A stretch of 64,000 nucleotides of DNA from Heterotrichella gracilis (lineage: Eukaryota; Sar; Xanthophyceae; Tribonematales; Xanthonemataceae). The stretch spans positions 1 to 64,000 of the forward strand of contig JAULBX010024295.1 in NCBI GenBank assembly GCA_032358255.1, given 5' to 3'. A program made the translations under genes and the position numbers. Below the pieces are notes generated by a model. It saw only the letters and a program-made list of their open reading frames with translations. It was not told where the DNA came from and searched no databases. Shown here piece by piece: positions 1 through 11,430 of this stretch. Numbering within the stretch: position 1 is the first letter of the stretch; every line of letters starts with the position of its first letter.

Positions 1-1961
1 CAGTACAGAAAAATGGCGGCAAAGAATGGAAGAATGATTCTGGCGGAACGAAAGAAAGAAATGCAGAATGGCGGCAAGCGATAAAGACACGCATTATTGT
101 GGCTTTGTCGCGCAGTAGTCGGGTGTGTGAGTGGAGCCTGGCAGGTTGGTGTTGTCCAAACGAGCGTGTTGTGGCGACATGCATGCATGCATATGGCATG
201 TCATCGTCGACAGTAAATATTTTGCAGGCTTCCAGTAACATGAAGCGGCAACTCGGCAATGTGACTGTCATTGTGATAGCAAAAGTAAGCTTTCAGAGTT
301 CTGTGTCGATCCAGGTTGTAGAAACCTTGTTCGGCGTCGTACGAAACGGCATTCAGCTTGTTTCCTGAGAAACAGTTACGGTAGGCTGTTACAACACACA
401 TCTTGTCAAGGTATGCGCTGTTACAACACATACTGTTTCAAGTGTGGAATAACATGAACTTGGCAGGTTTCGGTGGTTGCTGGTGTATGTGTGCATGACT
501 GCGTGGGGGGTTGGGCATGGGTACAGGGGATAGGTTGGTGTGTGGTCTTTTGGGTTAGTATGTGCACATGTGGGGTATAATAACATGTGGGGTTGGCACG
601 GGGATGGGCGGTACATAATTTGGGTTTGTATGTGTATGTGTATGTGTGTGTGGGCTGGTGTGGGTGTACCGAGTTGGGCGAGCAGTGTACGTACATATAT
701 GGCATCAGGAGGGCAGCAGATGTGTGGCGCTGCATGGCGGGTGGCAGTGCATGGAACCAGAGGCGGTGGGCATGGGCAGCGCTGCATGGTGGAGGGCAGT
801 GCAGTGGATGGGAACCAGGGCTGGCCAGCAGAAGCAGCACTGCATGGCGGGGACAGCACATGAGAACCCGGAGGGCTCAGAAGGTGCAGCGCTGTATGGC
901 GAGGTGCAGGGCATGGGAATTATGGGAACGAGGGGTGGGCATGCGCAGCGCAGCATAGCGGAGGGCAGCACATGGGAACTGAGGTGGGGCAGGAGGTGCA
1001 GCGCTGCATGGCGGGGGCAGCGCATGGCGGGGGGCACTGCATGGCGGGTGGCAGTGCATGGAGACCCCGTGGGGCCCAGAGAAGATTTTCAAAACAATTC
1101 GGTCGGGATTACCTGCCAACGCTGCATCCCCATCAGTGATAGGCCATCAGGAGAGACCCTTAGGGTCTAGATTTAAACGAAGGAAAAACTTCCCGTGGCA
1201 GGAAAGTGCAACTAGAATAAAAAGTATAATGCCACACGCGCAAATCAAACGGCTCACGCCAGGTTAAATCAACAACTTGCAGGCACTGGGAACGATCCCA
1301 CCACCATGTCTGGGTCCAGTACTGGCTCAGACTGGCACCCCTCCCACTTCCTTAACCATCTCCAATCAACCTTCCTCTGCCCAGCTGCACCTCCTCCACC
1401 TGATCCCCATCCACAACCCCAGCCAACCAAGTGGGGCCAGGCTGACTGGGAGCCTGATTGCCGCCCGGCGTAATGCAGACTACTGGGTGCCCCCCCGGGC
1501 CGGTGGGGGAGGGGGCGACAGGGGGTGGCAGTGTCATGTCGGTGGAGGTGTAGGTCAGCTGCTCCTGCTCAGCGCCTGGCTCCTGCTCCGGAATTGGGTC
1601 ATCCAGCTGTGAGAAGCCGCTGACTGGTCTGCGGTGCATAGTGGTGGACCATGAGACATGGTGCAGGTGGGGGCATTTGGTAGACATGGCAGCGCATTTG
1701 TTTCAAATGGGTACCTGACGTGCAGCAGCCACATCAGATTACCATGGTTGTGCAGGGAGATGTGTGTGCCGCACTAAGCACCACTTGGGACTTCTGGCTC
1801 TTCTCACGGTGCATTAATTTGGTGCAATTCATGCCTGTGCATTTATGTGCAAGGTGGAGTACTGACAAAGGTAGCAAATAACACACAGCATGAAGTGGTC
1901 AAACCACCATACCCAACGACCATCTTGCCAGGTCCCTGCCTGGCCCCCCATGCCCCCCTCC
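1..1961. other. Left-end spacer with no confident gene
   Basis: No exon set with splice consensus could be built here. The stretch holds a G-rich degenerate tandem repeat (about 715-1060, listed separately), a TG-rich simple region near 480-680, and alternating CATG motifs at about 180-200. A minus-strand open stretch at 1352-1687 has a fairly protein-like composition (acidic and Gln/Pro-rich) and could be a terminal exon of a gene, but no homology or splice pairing supports it. Confidence 0.5.
715..1065. repeat. Degenerate minisatellite, ~35-60 bp units
   Basis: Imperfect units built around GCAGCGCTGCATGGCGG followed by GGCAGTGCATGG recur about seven times, with variable spacing and many substitutions. 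The units are all in the same orientation. Every reading frame through the block gives low-complexity peptide, so the open frames here are a by-product of the repeat and not evidence of a gene. Confidence 0.75.
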
Positions 1962-2923
1962 CTACTTGAATGACTCCTTGAAGGACTCACTGGAAGCCCA
2001 CTGCTTCCCTGACACTATCTTGCGCAGCCCCGTTGCCCAGCCTGTGCGAGGGTACAGCTCATCCTTGGCGGCTTGGAGGCGCGCAGCATCCTGGATAAGC
2101 AGAGGAGGATTTACTAGTGGGCAGATTGGTAAATTGAGGCAAGCATGGTACAAGTCCATGCAGGTCCAGTCGCTTAGCCCTGTGTATTGCCCGCTGGGTT
2201 GCACTTTGGCATTTGCATGCATGTGGTACACCCAGGCCAATGGAGAGCACCGGGCCTGTACTGCACGAATGCTGCATATGCGCCCATGGTGCACCATGCT
2301 TGGTCGGATCCCCCCCTCTCCCCCCCAGGCCCGATGCCCCGCCAGCCCCACCCCACCCACCCGCTCACGCTGCTTGCGCTCCAGCTCCTCCTTGATGCTG
2401 CACCTGCGGCACTGCCACACCTCGCCCTGCACCGACCACGCGCGGCGCTCGGTTCCTGCCATGTGGCCATACCGCACCAGCGCCTTGCGGTTGCAGGTGG
2501 CACACACGGGGACCTGCGAGGGGAACGGGGGGGGGGGAGGTCTGCCTGGCATGCACTGGGGTTTGAGCAACATTTTCAGGTTTCGCAGATCAGGGGAACG
2601 CTGCTCCAAACTATTTTGCTTACAATCTGCTGGTGCTGCTCTAGCGCTGCTGTGGCCTGCTTAATAAATCACTGCGCTAGGAGCATATAGCAGAACGGGA
2701 GTGTGGCTGCGACCTAGTGTCACACTGCGCCCAGTCCAGTGCTGTCACCTGAATGGCACCGATCCACTAGCGCACTGCACTGCAACCAGCCACACAGGCA
2801 GGCAGGTGGTGCACACTTACCTGGGCGTCCAAGGGCGACGCAGGCTTGCCACACACCAGCCCCATACCCCTGCTGCCTAGGGTAAGAAAGTAGTCATGGG
2901 GCAGGTAATTAATGACACAGCGC
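1962..2923 (-). CDS. Unrecognised protein with CxxC...CxxC motif, 3' part of gene
   Basis: Three terminal exons join in frame on the minus strand: 2923-2821, 2513-2361 and 2090-1962, the last ending in TAG. All junctions are GT-AG. The decoded part is about 128 residues. A possible metal site is formed by CATC at the start of the middle exon and CRRC about 30 residues later, a zinc-ribbon-like spacing. The C-terminus is basic and ends in Ser/Phe/Lys. The first listed exon begins inside a codon, so at least one upstream exon is missing; I could not find it beyond 2930. The family was not recognised, and the function is unknown. Conserved-looking composition and clean phases argue for a real gene. 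Confidence 0.6.
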
Positions 2924-4534
2924 CTGCGAAAAACCGAGTAATTGTTTTAGATACTACTGCAGCACGGGGTGTGTCAAAGGTGGAGTAAGCACACAGTTAG
3001 GTGGCGAGCCGTTCACCCCTGTAACCCAGCCCGCGACCCCACAACCCAACCAGTCAGGCTGGGTTGTAGGAGAAAGAATACCGAAGTGCTGAGCCACTAT
3101 GGTTGCAAACAGCAACGATATAAGGTGCAGCATACGGAGTTGTTCGCAAGCACCAACCCACTTGCATGCAAAAAGACGATGCATGCAAAAGTAGGAATGC
3201 ATGCACATTACCCCAGATTGACATCTTACACTTTTTGTTCAGTTTCAGGCAGCAATTACAGAGTGTGCAAGCCCGGCAGTCACAGGCTCCCAGTTGACAG
3301 ACAACATTAGAGCACACCTGTCACAATCGTTGGGCGCATTGCACGGCCTGCCTTGCCAGCCTGTCGTTGGATGCTCGTTGGGGTATAACTGCTTTGAAAC
3401 GTGCAAGCCAGGTTGGGCTTCTCGGGGTGGAATAAACTTAACAGCCCGAAGCTCCGGCAAGGAGTGAACTTTCAGGGAGTGAACCTGTAGAGGTGCATGC
3501 AAAGAAGAGAGTCGACCAACTGTGACACAGGCAAGTTCTCAACAAACAGTAGCATCTCCACTGGCAAAGGTCGTTGGCATACACTGACAGGGATTGCTTG
3601 GACCATGGGCTATGGCATAGGTGCGCTTCAAACAACGAATTGCGAGTTGGTTCAACCTCTACTGAAAGCTGCTGACCTTGGCTAGGGTCTGCAAGTGGGC
3701 TGCATCTGACCTCCCCGGAGTGGCTATTACTACCCCACTGGGCCAATTGGTGGACAGCACGCCAAAAACCTGTATTCGCTATCTCTCCTACAACTCAAGT
3801 GGCTGAGGCTGCAAGGAACATTCGAGACACATTCAAGCACCAGTTTTGCCGCTCGAACTGTGTCTCGGTTCAAACAGTGCACCATGTTGCGGTGTCTTAC
3901 TTGACGCCAGCCGCGAGCATGAGGTCACGGAGGTGCCCGTCAAAAGGCAACATAGGCAACATGCCAACGTAACTCCATATGCGGGTGTGAAGGCTGGGCG
4001 TGGAAATAATAGTGGGGTTGTGGAGACCTGGATACGTCCGGCTTTTCTGTGGTGTTGTGTTTTGGGGGCCACAAGTCATCTTTTGCCGTTTTGTATGCGG
4101 TTCTCCAGCTTGGTTTAACAGCCGTTTCCCACCTTTCGTTCTCATCCGGCCTTGGCTCGACAAGGTTTACTTTCTGAAGCCTTTGTATATTCATATCCAA
4201 CCAACGGACCCTCGAGAGACACGAAGGAGGAGCCAATTTGCACCCTGAGGGCATGCTGCTTGGCAATCAGCATTACTGCCGTCTCGTGCTGCCAGTCCCT
4301 TTCAGTATCTGAGTGAGTGAAGCAAAATACTGTGCCATATTCGCAGATAATCTCTGCAAACCCTTTGCCTCTACTTTTCCGTGCCTGAACCTGCAGGGTA
4401 ACTGGCTTGCCTGCAGGCAGGCAGGCACTTTGATGCACCACTTTGCATGCATCTCCCATCTGACACTGCACCTATTTTCCTGAAGCCCCCTTTTACCGAG
4501 TGTTCAGGATGCTCTTTGTGTATCAGTGGGAAAT
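2924..4534. other. Spacer with weak minus-strand coding hints
   Basis: No convincing gene was found. On the minus strand, overlapping open stretches between about 4471 and 3897 have ordinary protein-like composition, but I could not choose a frame or splice sites, and they match no family I know. The 5' exons of the minus-strand gene ending at 1962, or the promoter of the plus-strand gene at 4535, may lie here. Confidence 0.35.
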
Positions 4535-7500
4535 ATGGTTGCTGCAGGGGTCCTGATGGGCAATCCAAGGAAACCCAAGGCCAGCAGCAAGGCCAAGGGG
4601 AAGAAGGATAAGGATGCCAAGCCCAAGGATGGCAAGCCGTTGCGCACCTCATCTCAGGTGGGCCACCAGGAGGTCATTCGTGGGCCCTCTCATATATGGT
4701 TGCCAGCACAATAAGCCTGCTGTTGGCTTGGCTATCAGCAGGGTTGGGGGTTGGGCCGAGGGCTGGTTGCCCTGTTTGTGGGCACACAATATTCGAGCTG
4801 AAGTTGGTCTGAGGGAAGTGGGTGATTGAACAGGCTATGCAGTTAGACTGCGGTAACTGGAAAAAGTGTATTGCAGCAGACTTGTGCTCTGTAACGCCAC
4901 ACGGTCAGGACGAGGTTATGGATCTCCCCCCACCGCCCTCCTGTGGCTGCCAGCACCACGTGTGGGGGAACCCTGTCTATTCTCCTTTGGCAGGTGGTAC
5001 TGCTTGCCAATTGACATGTTCTGTGTAGCTGTCATTAGCTCGCAGCCCTTCACCTCCCGCCCCCCATGTGCAGGACGAGGGGCGTGAGGTGCTCATGGCC
5101 ACCCCTCAGGAGCGTGTAGGTGCAGTGCGGCCCTTTTGGGAGACGCTAGAGCATGACCAGCGTGTGCCTCTGCTCACAATTGACCTGCAAGAGCTGAGGG
5201 ACTATGCCGTCAACGTGGACCAGCGCAATGAAAAGGCTGCAGGTGGGTAACTCAGCTATCAAACAGGAGTTGAGTGGGTGGGTGGGGCGGGGAGGTGACC
5301 TGCAGGGACTATTCCAAGCACACAGCAAAATGACTGTGTGAAGTTGGGCAGCAAATTGTCAGCCTGCAGGCCAGGCTAAATGCTGCAGAGCAGGGTAGTT
5401 TACATGATTGATGTAATGTAAAGGTTGGACCCGCCATACTGCCATGCTATATGCTTGCATCCTTTACCCTTCCAGCCTCTATTTCCATTATCATGCGTTG
5501 CTGACTGTGTTGCCCTGCTCCTGCCTGCCACTAGCTGAGGAGGCCGAGGCTTCGGGGGACACACTGACACCCATTATCAACCTGGAGCTCAACCTGGAGG
5601 AGGTGATGGAGGAGGGCATACGCAGGCTGAAGGAGAAGGGAACATGGAAGGTGAGCCAGGCTTGCACCGGGCTGCAACTTACGAGCTGTGGAGTTGAGGC
5701 AGCGTGTTCCGCCAAGCAGCAGCCTCACACATGGTGTGCGTCTTGGTGCAGGTGTGGCAATGGCCGCTGGATGGGCGGGAGTTTTACGATGCCGACTCTT
5801 TCAAGCAGCACGTTGAGCAGAACCACATTGAGGCGCAGCTGCAGCGTCTGCTCCCCAAGCCCGAGGCCAAGCCACTGGAGAAGCCGGCAGAGGCAGCGCT
5901 GAGGCAGAGAATGTAGGTGGCAGGAGGCATGCGATGGGGCAATGGCGGGCACTGGTGTATTGGCATGGCATGTCGGCGGAGTGTTGAACACATGGGGGCA
6001 CTTCATGCATTGCAGCTCCATGTTCCAGTCACCATTTGCATGGCTTAAAATGCACACCAGCCCTGCAGCAGGCTTGTTGCATGGTCAAACCATCAACATT
6101 TCTGACAAATGTGCTGCAGGTCTGATGTGCTTCAGCGCATCCAGACTGCCACGCGCAGCATGCAGGAGGAGGTGCCCCTACCTCGGAGAGGGCGTGGCCA
6201 GCGCTACACCGCGGAGCAGATGCACAATGCCATCCGGGACCAGAACATCGATCTCATCACTATGATACTGGAGGCGCTGGAGAAGGAGCATGAATTCCTG
6301 TGCGTGAGGATGGGGGCGGAGGGACTGTGTAATGCATGCATGAAGCAACAAGTTAGTACTACCAGCACGATGCTGCTCGTGGCGGCAATTGTATTGTTAG
6401 GCTGTCTGATGGTCGTCTTCATCCCCCTGCAGGTACCACTCTGTCCTGTTCCCTGTGACCACATATGTGTGCGAGGCCATTGAGGACAGCCACCGCGAGA
6501 GCTCCCGCACCGAGCTGTACTACGAGGACCTGGAGAAGCTGACGCCAGAGGAGGTGGCGCGCATTGCGGAGTGGCTCACGGAGAAGGTGGACGCATTCTC
6601 AACACGCCTCAAGCCAGACCCAGCAGAGCAGCAGCAGGTGAGGGCAGACCCGGGACCTGGTACATGGCAGGGCTGGTGCTGTACATACCCTCGCGCATCC
6701 TGCATTATGGGCCATTTAGCACTGCTGGGCACATGGCAGTCAGCAATTTTGTATCCACACAGGCTGAAGAAGAGGAAGAGGAGGGCATTGGCGATGTGGA
6801 CCTGTTTGGCCTGGCGCCCGATGGCAGTGCCCTGACCGTCAACAGCCGCTGGATGAGCCACCTTGAGGAGCGCGTGCTGGGTAACGAGGGGCAGCCGCGG
6901 CGCGCAGCAGCTGGGGAGGACCCGCACCGCCTGGGGCTGGTGCTGGAGTGGGTGTACGGGACCATAGTCAGCACTGCGGAGAAGGCGAGGGACGGAGCAA
7001 AGAGAACGCTGGGTGAGTAGGCACGCTGCCGTGCACCATTGTTGCATGTTGCCCATGCCGTGGCCCACACGGCAGTCATGCCGCATGTGGCTCACCTTTG
7101 CTTGGTGGCTACGCAGGTTCCCGCCCTCCCACTGCCGCTGCTGCGCACGAGCAGCTTGTGTCTGCACTCCAAGAGCAGCAGAGCTGGGAGTCCCGCTCGC
7201 GTCAGGCCAAGGACCTGCTCACAGACATGCTGGACTCGCGCAAGCAGGCAACCGAGCTGGCCAGCAAGTATGACACACGGTGAGATTTGGGAATACAGAT
7301 ATCTGGTATCGCTCAAAGCTGGAGCATACTTTCAACCTGCCGCCTCCTGCGCTGCCCCTGCAGCCTGTGCCCAGCGCGCTTTATCCTGCTTCGTGCCTGA
7401 CCTGGTTCCCCCCCTGCAGGGCTGGACCGCGCTTTAAGGACGAGGCTCTGAGCGAGCTGGAGCTGCCTGACCACGTGATCGTGTCTATGCTCCAGCGTGA

Positions 7501-10187
7501 GGTGCTGCTGACCAAGTCCAAGCTGCACGCGCTGTGCTATGACCACATCATGGGCGAGCGCAAGCTCAGGTCGCTCAAGGCGCAGCTCAGACAGGTGGGG
7601 CCGATGCGGTCAGGGTGGCAGCTGGGCTGCGGCGAGAGCTTGCAAGTATGCATGCAAGTGCAAGAGTAAAGGAGATTGCACGTGTAGGGTCGGGAGTCCT
7701 GGATGGTGGGTGTGGGCATGTCCTCATAGAGATGTGTCATATGCAGGGCGAGCCTGAGTTTGAGCGGCTCAAGCGCGAGGTTGAGGAGGTGAAGAATGCG
7801 CCACGTGGGCTGGAGGGGACGTTCCGCACAGCCGCTGAGATGGAGCGGCAGCGTGCACAGCTGGCTGACGCAGCCATTGAGGAGCAGCTTGAGGTGCAGA
7901 CGGCGTTCCGCGAACAGGGTGCGCGGCTGCAGACCATCTACGACCTGCGCCAGCGCACTGAGGTGGACATGGCCAAGCGGGAGCAGGAAATGAAGCAGCT
8001 GCAGGGTAAGATGAGGGGTGAGGGGGTCATTTGCATATCATGGCATTGCCATTTGTTGAACGACAGCTCGGCTGGATCTTGGGAATCGCTGCTGATGCCC
8101 AGCTGCTCCTGCTGCAGGCTGGAAGACGACTGTCCAGACCCTGATTGAGCGCTTTGAGGAGCTGATGGCGTTCTCACAAATTGAACCTGCTGCACCCGCC
8201 ACTGTTGATGTGGCTGATGAGCAGCCAGGCGGCATCAAAGAAGCTGCGTCAGAGGGCGACTCTGCTGAGACCAGTCCCGCCAAGGGCGCTGCCGATCAAC
8301 CTCATGAAAATGGCGTGGCAGCCTCCGAAGATGGGGTGGAGGATGGGGAGGGCGAGGGATGTACCAGTGCCCAGGAAGCGCCTGAGGCCAACGGTGATGT
8401 GGAGACGGGCAATGCTGGTGTAGTTGCCAGTCCAGCACCCAGCCCCATGGTGGCAGCACAGAATGTGACCCAGCAGGTGAGCTTGCACACCCAGTGCATT
8501 GCATCGGGTCAACGCTGAGGATTCTGTATGCTGTGCCGCCCTGCCACACACACCTTGCGCGGGGGAAATTAAAGTTGCTAAATTTTCAAGGCGTATGCAT
8601 GAATTGCTGAGCTGGGACTGGCCAATGTGTGCAGGCGCTAGCGCTGTCCAAGCTGCGGCAGCACTTCCAGAAAGACGTGCGGCGGCAACTGTACAGCGAC
8701 GAGGACGACAGGCAGTTCTTTGATTGGATACAGAAGGAGCTCAAGGCAGTGGACAAGCGCCTGGAGGATGTGAGTCATGCACCCGCATCGCTTGCGTGCC
8801 CATCTGTATTACTTATGGCACGACCTGCGGACTGGCCTGCACCCTTGTTAAACTTGCCACCTGCTGACCCTCCCCTCGCCTTCCTCCCCTCCAGGGCCGC
8901 GCCGCGCTTCAGCACCTTGAGATGTACCTCATCAATGTGGCCTGTGACGACCCCGGGGCAGCCATTGGCGCACAGCTTGCCCTGCCGCTGCTGCAGGCGC
9001 GGCTTGACGGCAAGGCGGTGGAGTTTGCGATGCGCAAGGCGGAGGAGGCGGAGCTGGAAATCATAAACATGGAGGTGGGTGGGGTTGCTGGTCAGTGGGG
9101 AAGGGGCCATCACTATGGGATGGTGTGAGTGTTGACTTGCCAAAGCTGGGCGGTCCTGTGACCATTGTCGAGAAAGTGGCCTGCTGTGCTGTGGACTGGT
9201 GTAGCGTGCTGGCCCTGCTCCATGCTGAGCTGTGCCCCGCCTGCCCTGCAGCGCGAGAAGCTTGAGCGCGATGCCCAGGAACGTGAGCGCAAGGCCAAGA
9301 CCAAGCAGAAGCTGAAGGACCGCCAGCGCAGCGAGAAGGAGCGCCTGGCTGCTGAGCGCGCCGCCAAGGAGGAGGAGGTGGCGCGGCAGCAGCTGGAGCA
9401 GGAGCAGGCACGCAAGCAGGCGGAGGAGGAGGACAGGTACGCGGGGCGGGGGGTGGGGGGCAAGCCAAGGGTTGTGGGTATGTGATGCCATGTGTGAGGT
9501 GGTTGGCTGGTCACTTGAAGACCATGTCAGCATTGACTGATCCTGCAGAATACAAAAAAATGCAACTGCAAGTAGGAATGGGCAAAGCAACACATGAACC
9601 TCTCATACAGCTGCATGGCCCTAATGTGTCTTATAATGTGTGTCTGGGTGTGCAGGCGCCGCCGTGTGGAGGAGATGGAGCGTGCACGCGCCGAGGAAGA
9701 GCTGGCCATGGAGGAGCGGCGCAAGCAGCTGCTGTCGGAGAGCAACGGCTACTGGCGGCAGCGCATGGAGGAGCAGCAGCACTCGCTGCAGTACATGCTG
9801 GCCAATAACCTGACGGAGGGGCAGGGGGAGGAGGAGAGGGGGGATGAGGCCAGCGCAGGGGAGGAGGACGAGGCCGCAAAGCTCAAGCGGTTGAGGGCCA
9901 GGCGGAAAGAGGCCCCACGGCGCGAGAACTCAGCTGAGTACAGCAGCGACGGGTATGGGTACAGGGGGGGCTATGACAGGGGCCAGCGACAGCAGAATGG
10001 CAGGCCCCAGTCAACATATGGGTCTCGCCCTGGTGGCGCAGCTGCATTGGCTGACGCACCTACCCCCTCGGAGCTGGTGCGCCAGGACCCTAGTCCTGAG
10101 CAACCCACGCTGGCTAATGGTACAGCCGCAGCAGGTGCAGCCAGCAGCCAGCAGGCACCAGCGGAGCCCGTGGCACCTCAGTCAAGT

Positions 10188-10242
<55 letters not shown>

Positions 10243-11399
10243 CAGCCGCCCCAATCCCGACACCCACTGTCGCGACGCCACCAGCTGACCCTCCACAGGC
10301 AACCCAGCCCCAGGCACCTGCACCAGGACAGGGGGCTGCGCCACCGCATACATCAGCAGCTGCCCGCCCACCTCCACCTCCCCCCACCGCCGTGCCAGCT
10401 CCAATACCAGTCAGGGTGCAGCCGGTGCAGATGCCCCCTGCTGCACCACAATATGCTAGTGCAATGCCCCCACCGCCAGTGCAGATGCCGCATCAGGCTG
10501 CCTCCAGTGGCGTGCCCCCCCTGGCCCCACACATGCGCCTCCCGCCTGGCCCATCCCCACCGCTCATGCCGCTCATGCTGCCCATGGGCATGGGCCCCAA
10601 CGCACTGCCAATGGTGCTGCCCCCCCCGCAGCCCAGCGGCCAGTCGGCGCGGCCTGCCATGCGCCCCTCTCCGCCAAACCAGCCCCAGCAGCAGATGCAG
10701 ATGGCTATGGGCTCCATGCAGGGCATGCAGCAAATGCACATGCAGGTAAGCTGCTGGTGCCCGAGATGATGTGCGCTGCTTGCATGGTCTTTTGTGCACA
10801 AGTGTGCATTTGCACCTCACAGCAGCTGGCTGCTTGCTCACATCTTTTGGCCCACTGCGCTCCCTTCACTTGTTTCTCAAGTGATGTGTTTGTGTGTGTG
10901 CAGCCGCTGATGATCATGCCCCAGCCCATGCCTGGCGGTGCGCCCCCGCCGGCTGGCCCCTCGAGTCCCCGTGCCTCTCAGCAGCCTGGTGCTACACCAA
11001 CCATGGCCTTGCCCTCACCGCCAGGTCCCCCGCCAGGCGCTCCACCTTCAGCCAGCCCTCAGCGCCCGGGTGCCAGCCCTCAGCCGGTGGTGTTCCAGCA
11101 GGGTGGCCCGCACGGCTACATGCAGCAGCAGATGGTGGGACGTGGGCCGCCAGGGGCAGGGCCCATGGGCGCAGGAGGGGCATCGGCACCAAATGGCATG
11201 CCCATGTTTATTTATCCTGGCCCGCACGGCCAGTATGTATCCCCCCCTGGCTTGTCTCCTGGCGGCAACCCCTACCTGGTGCCGCAGTACTACCTGGCGG
11301 TGCCCGGCATGGTGCCCATGATGCAGGGCATGGCGCAGATGCAAGGCATGCCCATGCCGCAGCAATTCATGCAGCCGCAGATGCACCAAGAGCAGCAAC

Positions 11400-11430
<31 letters not shown>

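Noticed and set aside
9955-10749. Alternative plus-strand frame rich in Ser and Arg over exon 15
   Set aside because: It arises from the +1 frame of the CAG repeat and Pro-rich linker; the chosen frame alone continues in phase to the UCH core.
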